This document shows positions 25,881 to 40,600 of a DNA stretch of 64,000 nt, piece after piece. The translations under genes and the position numbers were made by a program. The notes beneath the pieces were generated by a model, which was not told the origin of the DNA, did not search any database, and saw only the letters and a list, made by a program, of their open reading frames with translations. Source of the stretch: Ptiloglossa arizonensis (lineage: Eukaryota > Arthropoda > Insecta > Hymenoptera > Colletidae); the NCBI RefSeq assembly GCF_051014685.1, contig NW_027478855.1, positions 372,001 through 436,000 of the forward strand, written 5' to 3'. How positions within the stretch are numbered: the stretch's first letter is position 1; every line of letters starts with the position of its first letter.

Positions 25881-28800
25881 AGAACTGCGAAAATTTTGAG
25901 TTTCTCAAGCGTTTCTTACCTCCAAACTGCCATATCTCGCGAACGGATTGACCAATCCGCAAAATTTCTGTTGCATCTAAAAGTAGAAACTCGCCCGATT
26001 ACAACGGTATGCGTACTTTTCCCCTAGGCCGTTCTAGTTACTCGTTTCGAGCATCAGAACTGCGAAAATTTTGAGTTTCTCAAGCGTTTCTTATCTCCAA
26101 ACTGCCATATCTCGCGAACGGATTAACCAATCCGCAAAATTTCTGTTGCTTCTGAAAGTAGAAACTCGCCCGATTACAACGGTATGCGCACTTTTCCCCT
26201 AGGCCGTTCTAGTTATTCGTATCGAGCATCAGAAATGCGAAAATTTTGAGTTTCTCAAGCGTTTCTTATCTCCAAACTGCCATATCTCGCGAACGGATTG
26301 ATCAATCCGCAAAATTTCTGTTGCATCTGAAAGTCGAAACTCGCCCGATTACAACGGTATGCGCACTTTTCCCCTAGGCGGTTCTAGTTATTCGTTTCGA
26401 GCATCAGAACTGCGAAAATTTTGAGTTTCTCAAGCGTTTCTTATCTCCAAACTGCCATATCTCGCGAACGGATTGATCAATCCGCAAAATTTCTGTTCCA
26501 TCTGAAAGTAGAAACTCGCCCGATTACAACGGTATGCGCACTTTTCCCCTAGGCCGTTCTAGTTATTCGTGTCGAGCATCAGAACTGCGAAAATTTTGAG
26601 TTTCTCAAGCGTTTCTTATCTCCAAACTGCCATATCTCGCGAACGGATTGATCAAACCGCAAAATTTCTGTTGCATCTGAAAGTAGAAACTCGCCCGATT
26701 ACAACGGTATGCGCACTTTTCCCCTAGGCCTTTCTAGTTATTCGTTTCGAGCATCAGAAGTGCGAAAATTTTGAGGTCCTCAAGCGTTTCTTAAATCCAA
26801 ACGGCCATATCTCGCGAACGGATTGACCAATCCGCAAAATTTCTGTTGCATCTGAAAGTAGAAACTCGCCCGATTACAACGGTATGCGCACTTTTCCCCT
26901 AGGCCGTTCTAGTTATTCGTGTCGTGCATCAGAACTGCGAAAATTTGAGTTTCTCAAGCGTTTCTTATCTCCAAACTGCCATATCTCGCGAACGGATTGA
27001 TCAATCCGCAAAATTTCTGTTCCATCTGAAAGTAGAAACTCGCCCGATTACAACGGTATGCGTACTTTTCCCCTAGGCGGTTCTAGTTATTCTTTTCGAG
27101 CATCAGAACTGCGAAAATTTTGAGATTCTCAAGCGTTTCTTACCTCCAAACTGCCATATCTCGCGAACGGATTGACCAATCCGCAAAATTTCTGTTGCAT
27201 CTGAAAGTAGAAACTCTCCCGATTACAACGGTAGGTGTTGTTTTCCCCTAGGCGGTTCTAGTTATTCGTTTCGAGCATCAGAACTGCGAAAATTTTGAGT
27301 TTCTCAAGCGTTTCTTATCTCCAAACTGCCATATCTCGCGAACGGATTGATCAATCCGCAAAATTTCTGTTCCATCTGAAAGTAGAAACTCGCCCGATTA
27401 CAACGGTATGCGCACTTTTCCCCTAGGCCGTTCTAGTTATTCGTGTCGAGCATCAGAACTGCGAAAATTTTGAGTTTCTCAAGCGTTTCTTACTTCCAAA
27501 CTGCCATATCTCGCGAACGGATTGACCAATCCGCAAAATTTCTGTTGCTTCTGAAAGTAGAAACTCGCCCGATTACAGCGGTATGCGCACTTTTCCCCTA
27601 GGCCGTTCTAGTTATTCGTTTCGAGCATCAAAAATGCGAAAATTTTGAGTTTCTCAAGCGTTTCTTACCTCCAAACTGCCATATCTCGCGAACGGATTAA
27701 CCAATCCGCAAAATTTCTGTTGCTTCTAAAAGTAGAAACTCGCCCGATTACAACGGTATGAGCACTTTTCCCCTAGGCCGTTCTAGTTATTCGTGTCGTG
27801 CATCAGAACTGGGAAAATTTTGAGTTTCTCAAGCGTTTCTTATCTCCAAACTGCCATATCTCGCGAACGGATTGACCAATCCGCAAAATTTCTGTTGCTT
27901 CTGAAAGTAGAAACTCGCCCGATTACAGCGGTATGCGCACTTTTCCCCTAGGCCGTTCTAGTTATTCGTTTCGAGCATCAAAAATGCGAAAATTTTGAGT
28001 TTCTCAAGCGTTTCTTACCTCCAAACTGCCATATCTCTTGAACGTATTAACCAATCCGCAAAATTTCTGTTGCTTCTGAAAGTAGAAACTCGCCCGATTA
28101 CAACGGTATGAGCACTTTTCCCCTAGGCCGTTCTAGTTATTCGTTTCGAGCATCAGAACTGCGAAAATTTTGAGTTTCCCAAGCGTTTCTTATCTCCAAA
28201 CTGCCATATCTCGCGAACGGATTGATCAATCCGCAAAATATCTGTTGCATCTGAAAGTAGAAACTCGCCCGATTACAACGGTATGCGCACTTTTCCCCTA
28301 GGCGGTTCTAGTTATTCGTTTCGAGCATCAGAACGGCGAAAATTTTGAGTTTCTCAAGCGTTTCTTACCTCCAAACTGCAATATCTCGCGAACGGATTGA
28401 TCAATCCGCAAAATTTCTGCTACATCTGAAAGTAGAAACTCGCCCGATTACAACGGTATGAGCACTTTTCCCCTAGGCCGTTCTAGTTATTCGTATCGAG
28501 CATCAGAAGTGCGAAAATTTTGAGTTTCTCAAGCGTTTCTTATCTCCAAACTGCCATATCTCGCGAACGGATTGATCAATCCGCAAAATTTCGGTTGCAT
28601 CTGAAAGTAGAAACTCGCCCGATTAGAACGGTATGCGCACTTTTCCCCTAGGCCGTTCTAGTTATTCGCATCGAGCATCAGAAATGCGAAAATTTTGAGT
28701 TTCTCAAGCGTTTCTTATCTCCAAACTGCCATATCTCGCGAACGGATTGATCAATCCGCAAAATATCTGTTGCGTCTGAAAGTAGAAACTCGCCCGATTA

Positions 28801-31800
28801 CAACGGTATGCGCACTTTTCCCCTAGGCCGTTCTAGTTATTCGTTTCGAGCATCAGAACGGCGAAAATTTGAGTTTCTCAAGCGTTTCTTACCTCCAAAC
28901 TGCCATATCTCGCGAACGGAGTGACCAATCCGCAAAATTTCTGTTATATCTGAAAGTAGAAACTCGCCCGATTAAAACGGTATGCGCACTTTTCCCCTAG
29001 GCGGTTCTAGTTATTCGTTTCGAGCATCAGAACTGCGAAAATTTTGAGTTTCTCAAGCGTTTCTTATCTCCAAACTGCCATATCTCGCGAACGGATTAAC
29101 CAATCCGCAAAATTTCTGTTGCTTCTGAAAGTAGAAACTCGCCCGATTACAACGGTATGCGCACTTTTCCCCTAGGCCGTTCTAGTTATTCGCATCGAGC
29201 ATCAGAAATGCGAAAATTTTGAGTTTCTCAAGCGTTACTTATCTCCAAACTGCCATATCTCGCGAACGGATTGATCAATCCGCAAAATATCTGTTGCATC
29301 TGAAAGTAGAAACTCCCCCGATTACAACCGTATGCGCACTTTTCCCCTAGGCGGTTCTAGTTATTCGTTTCGAGCATCAGAACTGCGAAAATTTTGAGTT
29401 TCTCAAGCGTTTCTTACCTCCAAACTGCCATATCTCGCGAACGGAGCGACCAATCCGCAAAATTTCTGTTGCATCTGAAAGTAGAAACTCGCCCGATTAA
29501 AACGGTATGCGCACTCTTCCCCTTGGCGGTTCTAGTTATTCGTTTCGAGCATCAGAACTGCGAAAATTTTGAGTTTCTCAAGCGTTTCTTATCTCCAAAC
29601 TGCCATATCTCGCGAACGGATTGATCAATCCGCAAAATTTCTGTTGCATCTGAAAGTAGAAACTCGCCCGATTAAAATGGTATGCGCACTTTTCCCCCAG
29701 GCGGTTCTAGTTATTCGTTTCGAGCATCAGAACTGCGAAAATTTTGAGTTTCCCAAGCGTTTCTTATCTCCAAACTGCCATATCTCGCGAACGGATTGAT
29801 CAATCCGCAAAATATCTGTTGCATCTGAAAGTAGAAACTCGCCCGATTACAACGGTATGCGCACTTTTCCCCTAGGCGGTTCTAGTTATTCGTTTCGAGC
29901 ATCAGAACGGCGAAAATTTTGAGTTTCTCAAGCGTTTCTTACCTCCAAACTGCAATATCTCGCGAACGGATTGATCAATCCGCAAAATTTCTGCTACATC
30001 TGAAAGTAGAAACTCGCCCGATTACAACGGTATGAGCACTTTTCCCCTAGGCCGTTCTAGTTATTCGTATCGAGCATCAGAAGTGCGAAAATTTTGAGTT
30101 TCTCAAGCGTTTCTTATCTCCAAACTGCCATATCTCGCGAACGGATTGATCAATCCGCAAAATTTCGGTTGCATCTGAAAGTAGAAACTCGCCCGATTAG
30201 AACGGTATGCGCACTTTTCCCCTAGGCCGTTCTAGTTATTCGCATCGAGCATCAGAAATGCGAAAATTTTGAGTTTCTCAAGCGTTTCTTATCTCCAAAC
30301 TGCCATATCTCGCGAACGGATTAACCAATCCGCAAAATTTCTGTTGCTTCTGAAAGTAGAAACTCGCCCGATTAGAACGGTATGCGCACTTTTCCCCTAG
30401 GCCGTTCTAGTTATTCGCATCGAGCATCAGAAATGCGAAAATTTTGAGTTTCTCAAGCGTTTCTTATCTCCAAACTGCCATATCTCGCGAACGGATTGAT
30501 CAATCCGCAAAATATCTGTTGCGTCTGAAAGTAGAAACTCGCCCGATTACAACGGTATGCGCACTTTTCCCCTAGGCCGTTCTAGTTATTCGTTTCGAGC
30601 ATCAGAACGGCGAAAATTTTGAGTTTCTCAAGCGTTTCTTACCTCCAAACTGCCATATCTCGCGAACGGAGTGACCAATCCGCAAAATTTCTGTTATATC
30701 TGAAAGTAGAAACTCGCCCGATTAAAACGGTATGCGCACTTTTCCCCTAGGCGGTTCTAGTTATTCGTTTCGAGCATCAGAACTGCGAAAATTTTGAGTT
30801 TCTCAAGCGTTTCTTATCTCCAAACTGCCATATCTCGCGAACGGATTAACCAATCCGCAAAATTTCTGTTGCTTCTGAAAGTAGAAACTCGCCCGATTAC
30901 AACGGTATGCGCACTTTTCCCCTAGGCCGTTCTAGTTATTCGCATCGAGCATCAGAAATGCGAAAATTTTGAGTTTCTCAAGCGTTACTTATCTCCAAAC
31001 TGCCATATCTCGCGAACGGATTGATCAATCCGCAAAATATCTGTTGCATCTGAAAGTAGAAACTCCCCCGATTACAACGGTATGCGCACTTTTCCCCTAG
31101 GCGGTTCTAGTTATTCGTTTCGAGCATCAGAACTGCGAAAATTTTGAGTTTCTCAAGCGTTTCTTACCTCCAAACTGCCATATCTCGCGAACGGAGCGAC
31201 CAATCCGCAAAATTTCTGTTGCATCTGAAAGTAGAAACTCGCCCGATTAAAACGGTATGCGCACTCTTCCCCTTGGCGGTTCTAGTTATTCGTTTCGAGC
31301 ATCAGAACTGCGAAAATTTTGAGTTTCTCAAGCGTTTCTTATCTCCAAACTGCCATATCTCGCGAACGGATTGATCAATCCGCAAAATTTCTGTTGCATC
31401 TGAAAGTAGAAACTCGCCCGATTAAAATGGTATGCGCACTTTTCCCCCAGGCGGTTCTAGTTATTCGTTTCGAGCATCAGAACTGCGAAAATTTTGAGTT
31501 TCCCAAGCGTTTCTTATCTCCAAACTGCCATATCTCGCGAACGGATTGATCAATCCGCAAAATATCTGTTGCATCTGAAAGTAGAAACTCGCCCGATTAC
31601 AACGGTATGCGCACTTTTCCCCTAGGCGGTTCTGGTTATTCGTTTCGAGCATCAGAACGGCGAAAATTTTGAGTTTCTCAAGCGTTTCTTACCTCCAAAC
31701 TGCAATATCTCGCGAACGGATTGATCAATCCGCAAAATTTCTGCTACATCTGAAAGTAGAAACTCGCCCGATTACAACGGTATGAGCACTTTTCCCCTAG

Positions 31801-34235
31801 GCCGTTCTAGTTATTCGTATCGAGCATCAGAAGTGCGAAAATTTTGAGTTTCTCAAGCGTTTCTTATCTCCAAACTGCCATATCTCGCGAACGGATTGAT
31901 CAATCCGCAAAATTTCGGTTGCATCTGAAAGTAGAAACTCGCCCGATTAGAATGGTATGCGCACTTTTCCCCTAGGCCGTTCTAGTTATTCGCATCGAGC
32001 ATCAGAAATGCGAAAATTTTGAGTTTCTCAAGCGTTTCTTATCTCCAAACTGCCATATCTCGCGAACGGATTGATCAATCCGCAAAATATCTGTTGCGTC
32101 TGAAAGTAGAAACTCGCCCGATTACAACGGTATGCGCACTTTTCCCCTAGGCCGTTCTAGTTATTCGTTTCGAGCATCAGAACGGCGAAAATTTTGAGTT
32201 TCTCAAGCGTTTCTTGCCTCCAAACTGCCATATCTCGCGAACGGAGTGACCTATCCGCAAAATTTCTGTTATATCTGAAAGTAGAAACTCGCCCGATTAA
32301 AACGGTATGCGCACTTTTCCCCTAGGCGGTTCTAGTTATTCGTTTCGAGCATCAGAACTGCGAAAATTTTGAGTTTCTCAAGCGTTTCTTATCTCCAAAC
32401 TGCCATATCTCGCGAACGGATTAACCAATCCGCAAAATTTCTGTTGCTTCTGAAAGTAGAAACTCGCCCGATTACAACGGTATGCGCACTTTTCCCCTAG
32501 GCCGTTCTAGTTATTCGCCTCGAGCATCAGAAATGCGAAAATTTTGAGTTTCTCAAGCGTTACTTATCTCCAAACTGCCATATCTCGCGAACGGATTGAT
32601 CAATCCGCAAAATATCTGTTGCATCTGAAAGTAGAAACTCCCCGGATTACAACGGTATGCGCACTTTTCCCCTAGGCGGTTCTAGTTATTCGTTTCGAGC
32701 ATCAGAATGGCGAAAATTTTGAGTTTCTCAAGCGTTTCTTACCTCCAAACTGCCATATCTCGCGAACGGAGTGACCAATCCGCAAAATTTCTGTTGCATC
32801 TGAAAGTAGAAACTCGCCCGATTAAAACGGTATGCGCACTCTTCCCCTAGGCGGTTCTAGTTATTCGTTTCGAGCATCAGAACTGCGAAAATTTTGAGTT
32901 TCTCAAGCGTTTCTTATCTCCAAACTGCCATATCTCGCGAACGGATTGATCAATCCGCAAAATTTCTGTTGCATCTGAAAGTAGAAACTCGCCCGATTAA
33001 AACGGTATGCGCACTTTTCCCCTAGGCGGTTCTAGTTATTCGTTTCGAGCATCAGAACTGCGAAAATTTTGAGTTTCTCAAGCGTTTCTTATCTCCAAAC
33101 TGCCATATCTCGCGAACGGATTAACCAATCCGCAAAATTTCTGTTGCTTCTGAAAGTAGAAACTCGCCCGATTACAACGGTATGCGCACTTTTCCCCTAG
33201 GCCGTTCTAGTTATTCGCATCGAGCATCAGAAATGCGAAAATTTTGAGTTTCTCAAGCGTTACTTATCTCCAAACTGCCATATCTCGCGAACGGATTGAT
33301 CAATCCGCAAAATATCTGTTGCATCTGAAAGTAGAAACTCCCCCGATTACAACGGTATGCGCACTTTTCCCCTAGGCGGTTCTAGTTATTCGTTTCGAGC
33401 ATCAGAACGGCGAAAATTTTGAGTTTCTCAAGCGTTTCTTACCTCCAAACTGCCATATCTCGCGAACGGAGTGACCAATCCGCAAAATTTCTGTTGCATC
33501 TGAAAGTAGAAACTCGCCCGATTAAAACGGTATGCGCACTCTTCCCCTAGGCGGTTCTAGTTATTCGTTTCGAGCATCAGAACTGCGAAAATTTTGAGTT
33601 TCTCAAGCGTTTCTTATCTCCAAACTGCCATATCTCGCGAACGGATTGATCAATCCGCAAAATTTCTGTTATATCTGAAAGTAGAAACTCGCCCGATTAA
33701 AACGGTATGCGCACTTTTCCCCTAGGCGGTTCTAGTTATTCGTTTCGAGCATCAGAACTGCGAAAATTTTGAGTTTCTCAAGCGTTTCTTATCTCCAAAC
33801 TGCCATATCTCGCGAACGGATTAACCAATCCGCAAAATTTCTGTTGCTTCTGAAAGTAGAAACTCGCCCGATTACAACGGTATGCGCACTTTTCCCCTAG
33901 GCCGTTCTAGTTATTCGCATCGAGCATCAGAAATGCGAAAATTTTGAGTTTCTCAAGCGTTACTTATCTCCAAACTGCCATATCTCGCGAACGGATTGAT
34001 CAATCCGCAAAATATCTGTTGCATCTGAAAGTAGAAACTCCCCCGATTACAACGGTATGCGCCCTTTTCCCCTAGGCGGTTCTAGTTATTCGTTTCGAAC
34101 ATCAGAACTGCGAAAATTTTGAGTTTCTCAAGCGTTTCTTACCTCCAAATTGCCATATCTCGCGAACGGAGTGACCAATCCGCAAAATTTCTGTTGCATC
34201 TGAAAGTAGAAACTCGCCCGATTAAAACGGTATGC
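25685..34235. repeat. 8.55-kb satellite segmental duplication, copy 1
   Basis: About 49 monomers nearly identical to 44933-53485. Shared rare variants include CTCTTGAACGTATTAACC (28036), the CTGCAATATCTCGCG and CTGCTACATC monomers, TCTGGTTATTCG (31631 and 50881), GATTAGAATGG and GCCCTTTTCCCC. Two 1-bp deletions in AAAATTTTGAG (near 26945 and 28868) are present here and absent from the partner, so the offset grows from 19248 to 19250 bp. Confidence 0.85.
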
Positions 34236-34627
34236 GCACTTTTCCCCTAGGCCGTTCTAGTTATTCGCATCGAGCATCAGAAATGCGAAAATTTTGAGTT
34301 TCTCAAGCGTTTCTTATCTCCAAACTGCCATATCTCGCGAACGGATTGATCAATCCGCAAAATATCTGTTGCGTCTGAAAGTAGAAACTCGCCCGATTAC
34401 AACGGTATGCGCACTTTTCCCCTAGGCCGTTCTAGTTATTCGTTTCGAGCATCAGAACGGCGAAAATTTTGAGTTTCTCAAGCGTTTCTTACATCCAAAC
34501 TGCCATATCTCGCGAACGGAGTGACCGATCCGCAAAATTTCTGTTATATCTGAAAGTAGAAACTCGCCCGATTAAAACGGTATGCGCACTTTTCCCCTAG
34601 GCGGTTCTAGTTATTCGTTTCGAGCAT

Positions 34628-37600
34628 CAGAACTGCGAAAATTTTGAGTTTCTCAAGCGTTTCTTATCTCCAAACTGCCATATCTCGCGAACGGATTGAC
34701 CAATCCGCAAAATTTCTGTTGCATCTAAAATTAGAAACTCGCCCGATTACAACGGTATGCGTACTTTTCCCCTAGGCCGTTCTAGTTACTCGTTTCGAGC
34801 ATCAGAACTGCGAAAATTTTGAGTTTCTCAAGCGTTTCTTATCTCCAAACTGCCATATCTCGCGAACGGATTGATCAATCCGCAAAATTTCTATTGCATC
34901 TGAAAGTAGAAACTCGCCCGATTACAAGGGTAGGTGTAGTTTTCCCCTAGCCCATTCTAGTTATTCGTGTCGAGCATCAGAACTGCGAAAATTTTGAGTT
35001 TCTCAAGCGTTTCTTACCTCCAAGCTGCCATATCTCGCGAAAGGATTGACCAATCCGCAAAATTTCTGTTGCATCTGAAAGTAGAAACTCGCCCGATTAC
35101 AACGGTATGCGCTCTTTTCCCCTAGGCCGTTCTAGTTATTCGTTTCGAGCATCAAAAATGCGAAAATTTTGAGTTTCTCAAGCGTTTCTTACCTCCAAAC
35201 TGCCATATCTCGCGAACGGATTAACCAATCCGCAAAATTTCTGTTGCTTCTGAAAGTAGAAACTCGCCCGATTACAACGGTATGAGCACTTTTCCCCTAG
35301 GCCGTTCTAGTTATTCGTCTCGAGCATCAGAAATGCGAAAATTTTGAGTTTCTCAAGCGTTACTTATCTCCAAACTGCCATATCTCGCGAACGGATTGAT
35401 CAATCCGCAAAATATCTGTTGCATCTGAAAGTAGAAACTCGCCCGATTACAACGGTATGCGCACTTTTCCCCTAGGCGGTTCTAGTTATTCGTTTCGACC
35501 ATCAGAACTGCGAAAATTTTGAGTTTCTCAAGCGTTTCTTACCTCCAAGCTGCCATATCTCGCGAAAGGATTGACCAATCCGCAAAATTTCTGTTGCATC
35601 TGAAAGTAGAAACTCGCCCGATTACAACGGTATGAGCACTTTTCCCCTAGGCCGTTCTAGTTATTCGTATCGAGCATCAGAAATGCGAAAATTTTGAGTT
35701 TCTCAAGCGCTTCTTATATCCAAACTGCCATATCTCGCGAACGGATTGATCAATCCGCAAAATTTCTGTTGCATCTGAAAGTAGAAACTCGCCCGATTAC
35801 AACGGTATGCGCACTTTTCCCCTAGGCGATTCTAGTTATTCGTTTCGAGCATCAGAACTGCGAAAATTTTGAGATTCTCAAGCGTTTCTTACCTCCAAAC
35901 TGCCATATCTCGCGAACGGATTGACCAATCCGCAAAATTTCAGTTGCATCTGAAAGTAGAAACTCTCCCGATTACAACGGTAGGTGTAGTTTTCCCCTAG
36001 GCCGTTCTAGTTATTCGTTTCGAGCATCAGAACTGCGAAAATTTTGAGTTTCTCAAGCGTTTCTTACCACCAAGCTGCCATATCTCGCGAAAGGATTGAC
36101 CAATCCGCAAAATTTCTGTTGCATCTGAAAGTAGAAACTCGCCCGATTACAACGGTATGCGCTCTTTTCCCCTAGGCCGTTCTAATTATTCGTGTCGAGC
36201 ATCAGAACTGCGAAAATTTTGAGTTTCTCAAGCGTTTCTTACCTCCAAACTGCCATATCTCGCGAACGGATTGACCAATCCGCAAAATTTCTGTTGCATC
36301 TAAAAGTAGAAACTCGCCCGATTACAACGGTATGCGTACTTTTCCCCTAGGCCGTTCTAGTTACTCGTTTCGAGCATCAGAACTGCGAAAATTTTGAGTT
36401 TCTCAAGCGTTTCTTATCTCCAAACTGCCATATCTCGCGAACGGATTAACCAATCCGCAAAATTTCTGTTGCTTCTGAAAGTAGAAACTCGCCCGATTAC
36501 AACGGTATGCGCACTTTTCCCCTAGGCCTTTCTAGTTATTCGTATCGAGCATCAGAAGTGCGAAAATTTTGAGTTTCTCAAGCGTTTCTTATCTCCAAAC
36601 TGCCATATCTCGCGAACGGATTGATCAATCCGCAAAATTTCTGTTGCATCTGAAAGTAGAAACTCGCCCGATTACAACGGTATGCGCACTTTTCCCCTAG
36701 GCGGTTCTAGTTATTCGTTTCGAGCATCAGAACTGCGAAAATTTTGAGTTTCTCAAGCGTTTCTTATCTCCAAACTGCCATATCTCGCGAACGGATTGAT
36801 CAATCCGCAAAATTTCTGTTGCATATGAAAGTAGAAACTCGCCCGATTACAACGGTATGCGCACTTTTCCCCTAGGCCTTTCTAGTTATTCGTTTCGAGC
36901 ATCAGAAGTGCGAAAATTTTGAGGTCCTCAAGCGTTTCTTAAATCCAAACGGCCATATCTCGCGAACGGATTGACCAATCCGCAAAATTTCTGTTGCATC
37001 TGAAAGTAGAAACTCGCCCGATTACAACGGTATGCGCACTTTTCCCCTAGGCCGTTCTAGTTATTCGTGTCGTGCATCAGAACTGCGAAAATTTTGAGTT
37101 TCTCAAGCGTTTCTTATCTCCAAACTGCCATATCTCGCGAACGGATTGATCAATCCGCAAAATTTCTGTTCCATCTGAAAGTAGAAACTCGCCCGATTAC
37201 AACGGTATGCGTACTTTTCCCCTAGGCGGTTCTAGTTATTCTTTTCGAGCATCAGAACTGCGAAAATTTTGAGATTCTCAAGCGTTTCTTACCTCCAAAC
37301 TGCCATATCTCGCGAACGGATTGACCAATCCGCAAAATTTCTGTTGCATCTGAAAGTAGAAACTCTCCCGATTACAACGGTAGGTGTTGTTTTCCCCTAG
37401 GCGGTTCTAGTTATTCGTTTCGAGCATCAGAAATGCGAAAATTTTGAGGTCCTCAAGCGTTTCTTAAATCCAAACGGCCATATCTCGCGAACGGATTGAC
37501 CAATCCGCAAAATTTCTGTTGCATCTGAAAGTAGAAACTCGCCCGATTACAACGGTATGCGTACTTTTCCCCTAGGCCGTTCTAGTTACTCGTTTCGAGC

Positions 37601-40600
37601 ATCAGAACTGCGAAAATTTTGAGTTTCTCAAGCGTTTCTTACCTCCAAGCTGCCATATCTCGCGAACGGATTGACCAATCCGCAAAATTTCTGTTGCTTG
37701 TGAAAGTAGAAACTCGCCCGATTACAGCGGTATGCGCACTTTTCCCCTAGAACGTTCTAGTTATTCGTTTCGAGCATCAAACATGCGAAAATTTTGAGTT
37801 TCTCAAGCGTTTCTTATCTCCAAACTGCCATATCTCGCGAACGGATTGATCAATCCGCAAAATTTCTGTTGCATCTGAAAGTAGAAACTCGCCCGATTAC
37901 AACGGTATGCGCACTTTTCCCCTAGGCGGTTCTACTTATTCGTTTCGAGCATCAGAACTGCGAAAATTTTGAGATTCTCAAGCGTTTCTTACCTCCAAAC
38001 TGCCATATCTCGCGAACGGATTGACCAATCCGCAAAATTTCAGTTGCATCTGAAAGTAGAAAGTCTCCCGATTACAACGGTAGGTGTAGTTTTCCCCTAG
38101 GCCGTTCTAGTTATTCGTTTCGAGCATTAGAACTGCGAAAATTTTGAGTTTCTCAAGCGTTTCTTACCTCCAAGCTGCCATATCTCGCGAAAGGATTGAC
38201 CAATCCGCAAAATTTCTGTTGCATCTGAAAGTAGAAACTCGCCCGATTACAACGGCATGCGCTCTTTTCCCCTAGGCCGTTCTAGTTATTCGTGTCGAGC
38301 ATCAGAACTGCGAAAATTTTGAGTTTCTCAAGCGTTTCTTCCCTCCAAACTGCCATATCTCGCGAACGGATTGACCAATCCGCAAAATTTCTGTTGCATC
38401 TAAAAGTAGAAACTCGCCCGATTACAACGGTATGCGTACTTTTCCCCTAGGCCGTTCTAGTTACTCGTTTCGAGCATCAGAACTGCGAAAATTTTGAGTT
38501 TCTCAAGCGTTTCTTATCTCCAAACTGCCATATCTCGCGAACGGATTATCCAATTAGCAAAATTTCTGTTGCTTTTGAAAGTAGACACTCGCCCGATTAC
38601 AACGGTATGAGCACTTTTCCCCTAGGCCGTTCTAGTTATTCGTATCGAGCATCAGAAATGCGAAAATTTTGAGTTTCACAAGCGTTTCTTATCTCCGAAC
38701 TGCCATATCTCGCGAACGGATTGATCAATCCGCAAAATTTCTGTTGCATCTAAAAGTAGAAACTCGCCCGATTACAACGGTATGAGCACTTTTCCCCTAG
38801 GCCGTTCTAGTTATTCGTATCGAGCATCAGAAATGCGAAAATTTTGAGTTTCACAAGCGTTTCTTATCTCCAAACTGCCATATCTCGCGAACGGATTGAT
38901 CAATCCGCAAAATTTCTGTTGCATCTGAAAGTAGAAACTCGCCCGATTACAAAGGTAGGTGTAGTTTTCCCCTAGGCCGTTCTAGTTATTCGTGTCGAGC
39001 ATCAGAACTGCGAAAATTTTGAGTTTCTCAAGCGTTTCTTACTTCCAAACTGCCATATCTCGCGAACGGATTGACCAATCCGCAAAATTTCTGTTGCTTC
39101 TGAAAGTAGAAACTCGCCCGATTACAGCGGTATGCGCACTTTTCCCCTAGGCCGTTCTAGTTATTCGTTTCGAGCATCAAAAATGCGAAAATTTTGAGTT
39201 TCTCAAGCGTTTCTTACCTCCAAACTGCCATATCTCGCGAACGGATTAACCAATCCGCAAAATTTCTGTTGCTTCTAAAAGTAGAAACTCGCCCGATTAC
39301 AACGGTATGAGCACTTTTCCCCTAGGCCGTTCTAGTTATTCGTGTCGTGCATCAGAACTGGGAAAATTTTGAGTTTCTCAAGCGTTTCTTACCTCCAAGC
39401 TGCCATATCTCGCGAAAGGATTGACCAATCCGCAAAATTTCTGTTGCATCTGAAAGTAGAAACTCGCCCGATTACAACGGTATGCGCTCTTTTCCCCTAG
39501 GCCGTTCTAGTTATTCGTTTCGAGCATCAAAAATGCGAAAATTTTGAGTTTCTCAAGCGTTTCTTACCTCCAAACTGCCATATCTCGCGAACGGATTAAC
39601 CAATCCGCAAAATTTCTGTTGCTTCTGAAAGTAGAAACTCGCCCGATTACAACGGTATGAGCACTTTTCCCCTAGGCCGTTCTAGTTATTCGTCTCGAGC
39701 ATCAGAAATGCGAAAATTTTGAGTTTCTCAACCGTTTCTTATCTCCAAACTGCCATATCGCGCGAACGGATTGATCAATCCGCAAAATTTCTGTCGCATT
39801 TGAAAGTAGAAACTCGCCCGATTACAACGGTATGCGCACTTTTCCCCTAGGCGGTTCTAGTTATTCGTTTCGACCATCAGAACTGCGAAAATTTTGAGTT
39901 TCTCAAGCGTTTCTTACCTCCAAGCTGCCATATCTCGCGAAAGGATTGACCAATCCGCAAAATTTCTGTTGCATCTGAAAGTAGAAACTCGCCCGATTAC
40001 AACGGTATGAGCACTTTTCCCCTAGGCCGTTCTAGTTATTCGTATCGAGCATCAGAAATGCGAAAATTTTGAGTTTCTCAAGCGCTTCTTATATCCAAAC
40101 TGCCATATCTCGCGAACGGATTGATCAATCCGCAAAATTTCTGTTGCATCTGAAAGTAGAAACTCGCCCGATTACAACGGTATGCGCACTTTTCCCCTAG
40201 GCGATTCTAGTTATTCGTTTCGAGCATCAGAACTGCGAAAATTTTGAGATTCTCAAGCGTTTCTTACCTCCAAACTGCCATATCTCGCGAACGGATTGAC
40301 CAATCCGCAAAATTTCAGTTGCATCTGAAAGTAGAAACTCTCCCGATTACAACGGTAGGTGTAGTTTTCCCCTAGGCCGTTCTAGTTATTCGTTTCGAGC
40401 ATCAGAACTGCGAAAATTTTGAGTTTCTCAAGCGTTTCTTACCACCAAGCTGCCATATCTCGCGAAAGGATTGACCAATCCGCAAAATTTCTGTTGCATC
40501 TGAAAGTAGAAACTCGCCCGATTACAACGGTATGCGCTCTTTTCCCCTAGGCCGTTCTAGTTATTCGTGTCGAGCATCAGAACTGCGAAAATTTTGAGTT

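Noticed and set aside
29394..31549. Repeated 76-codon open frames (ending NCHISRTD) in the satellite, and similar ones at 667, 1250, 1746, 9971, 48644, 50394, 53369 and 62496
   Set aside because: They start at TTG rather than ATG in most cases, simply read through one monomer and a third, and end at the same place in each unit. The period is 175, not a multiple of 3, so no long repeat protein can result.
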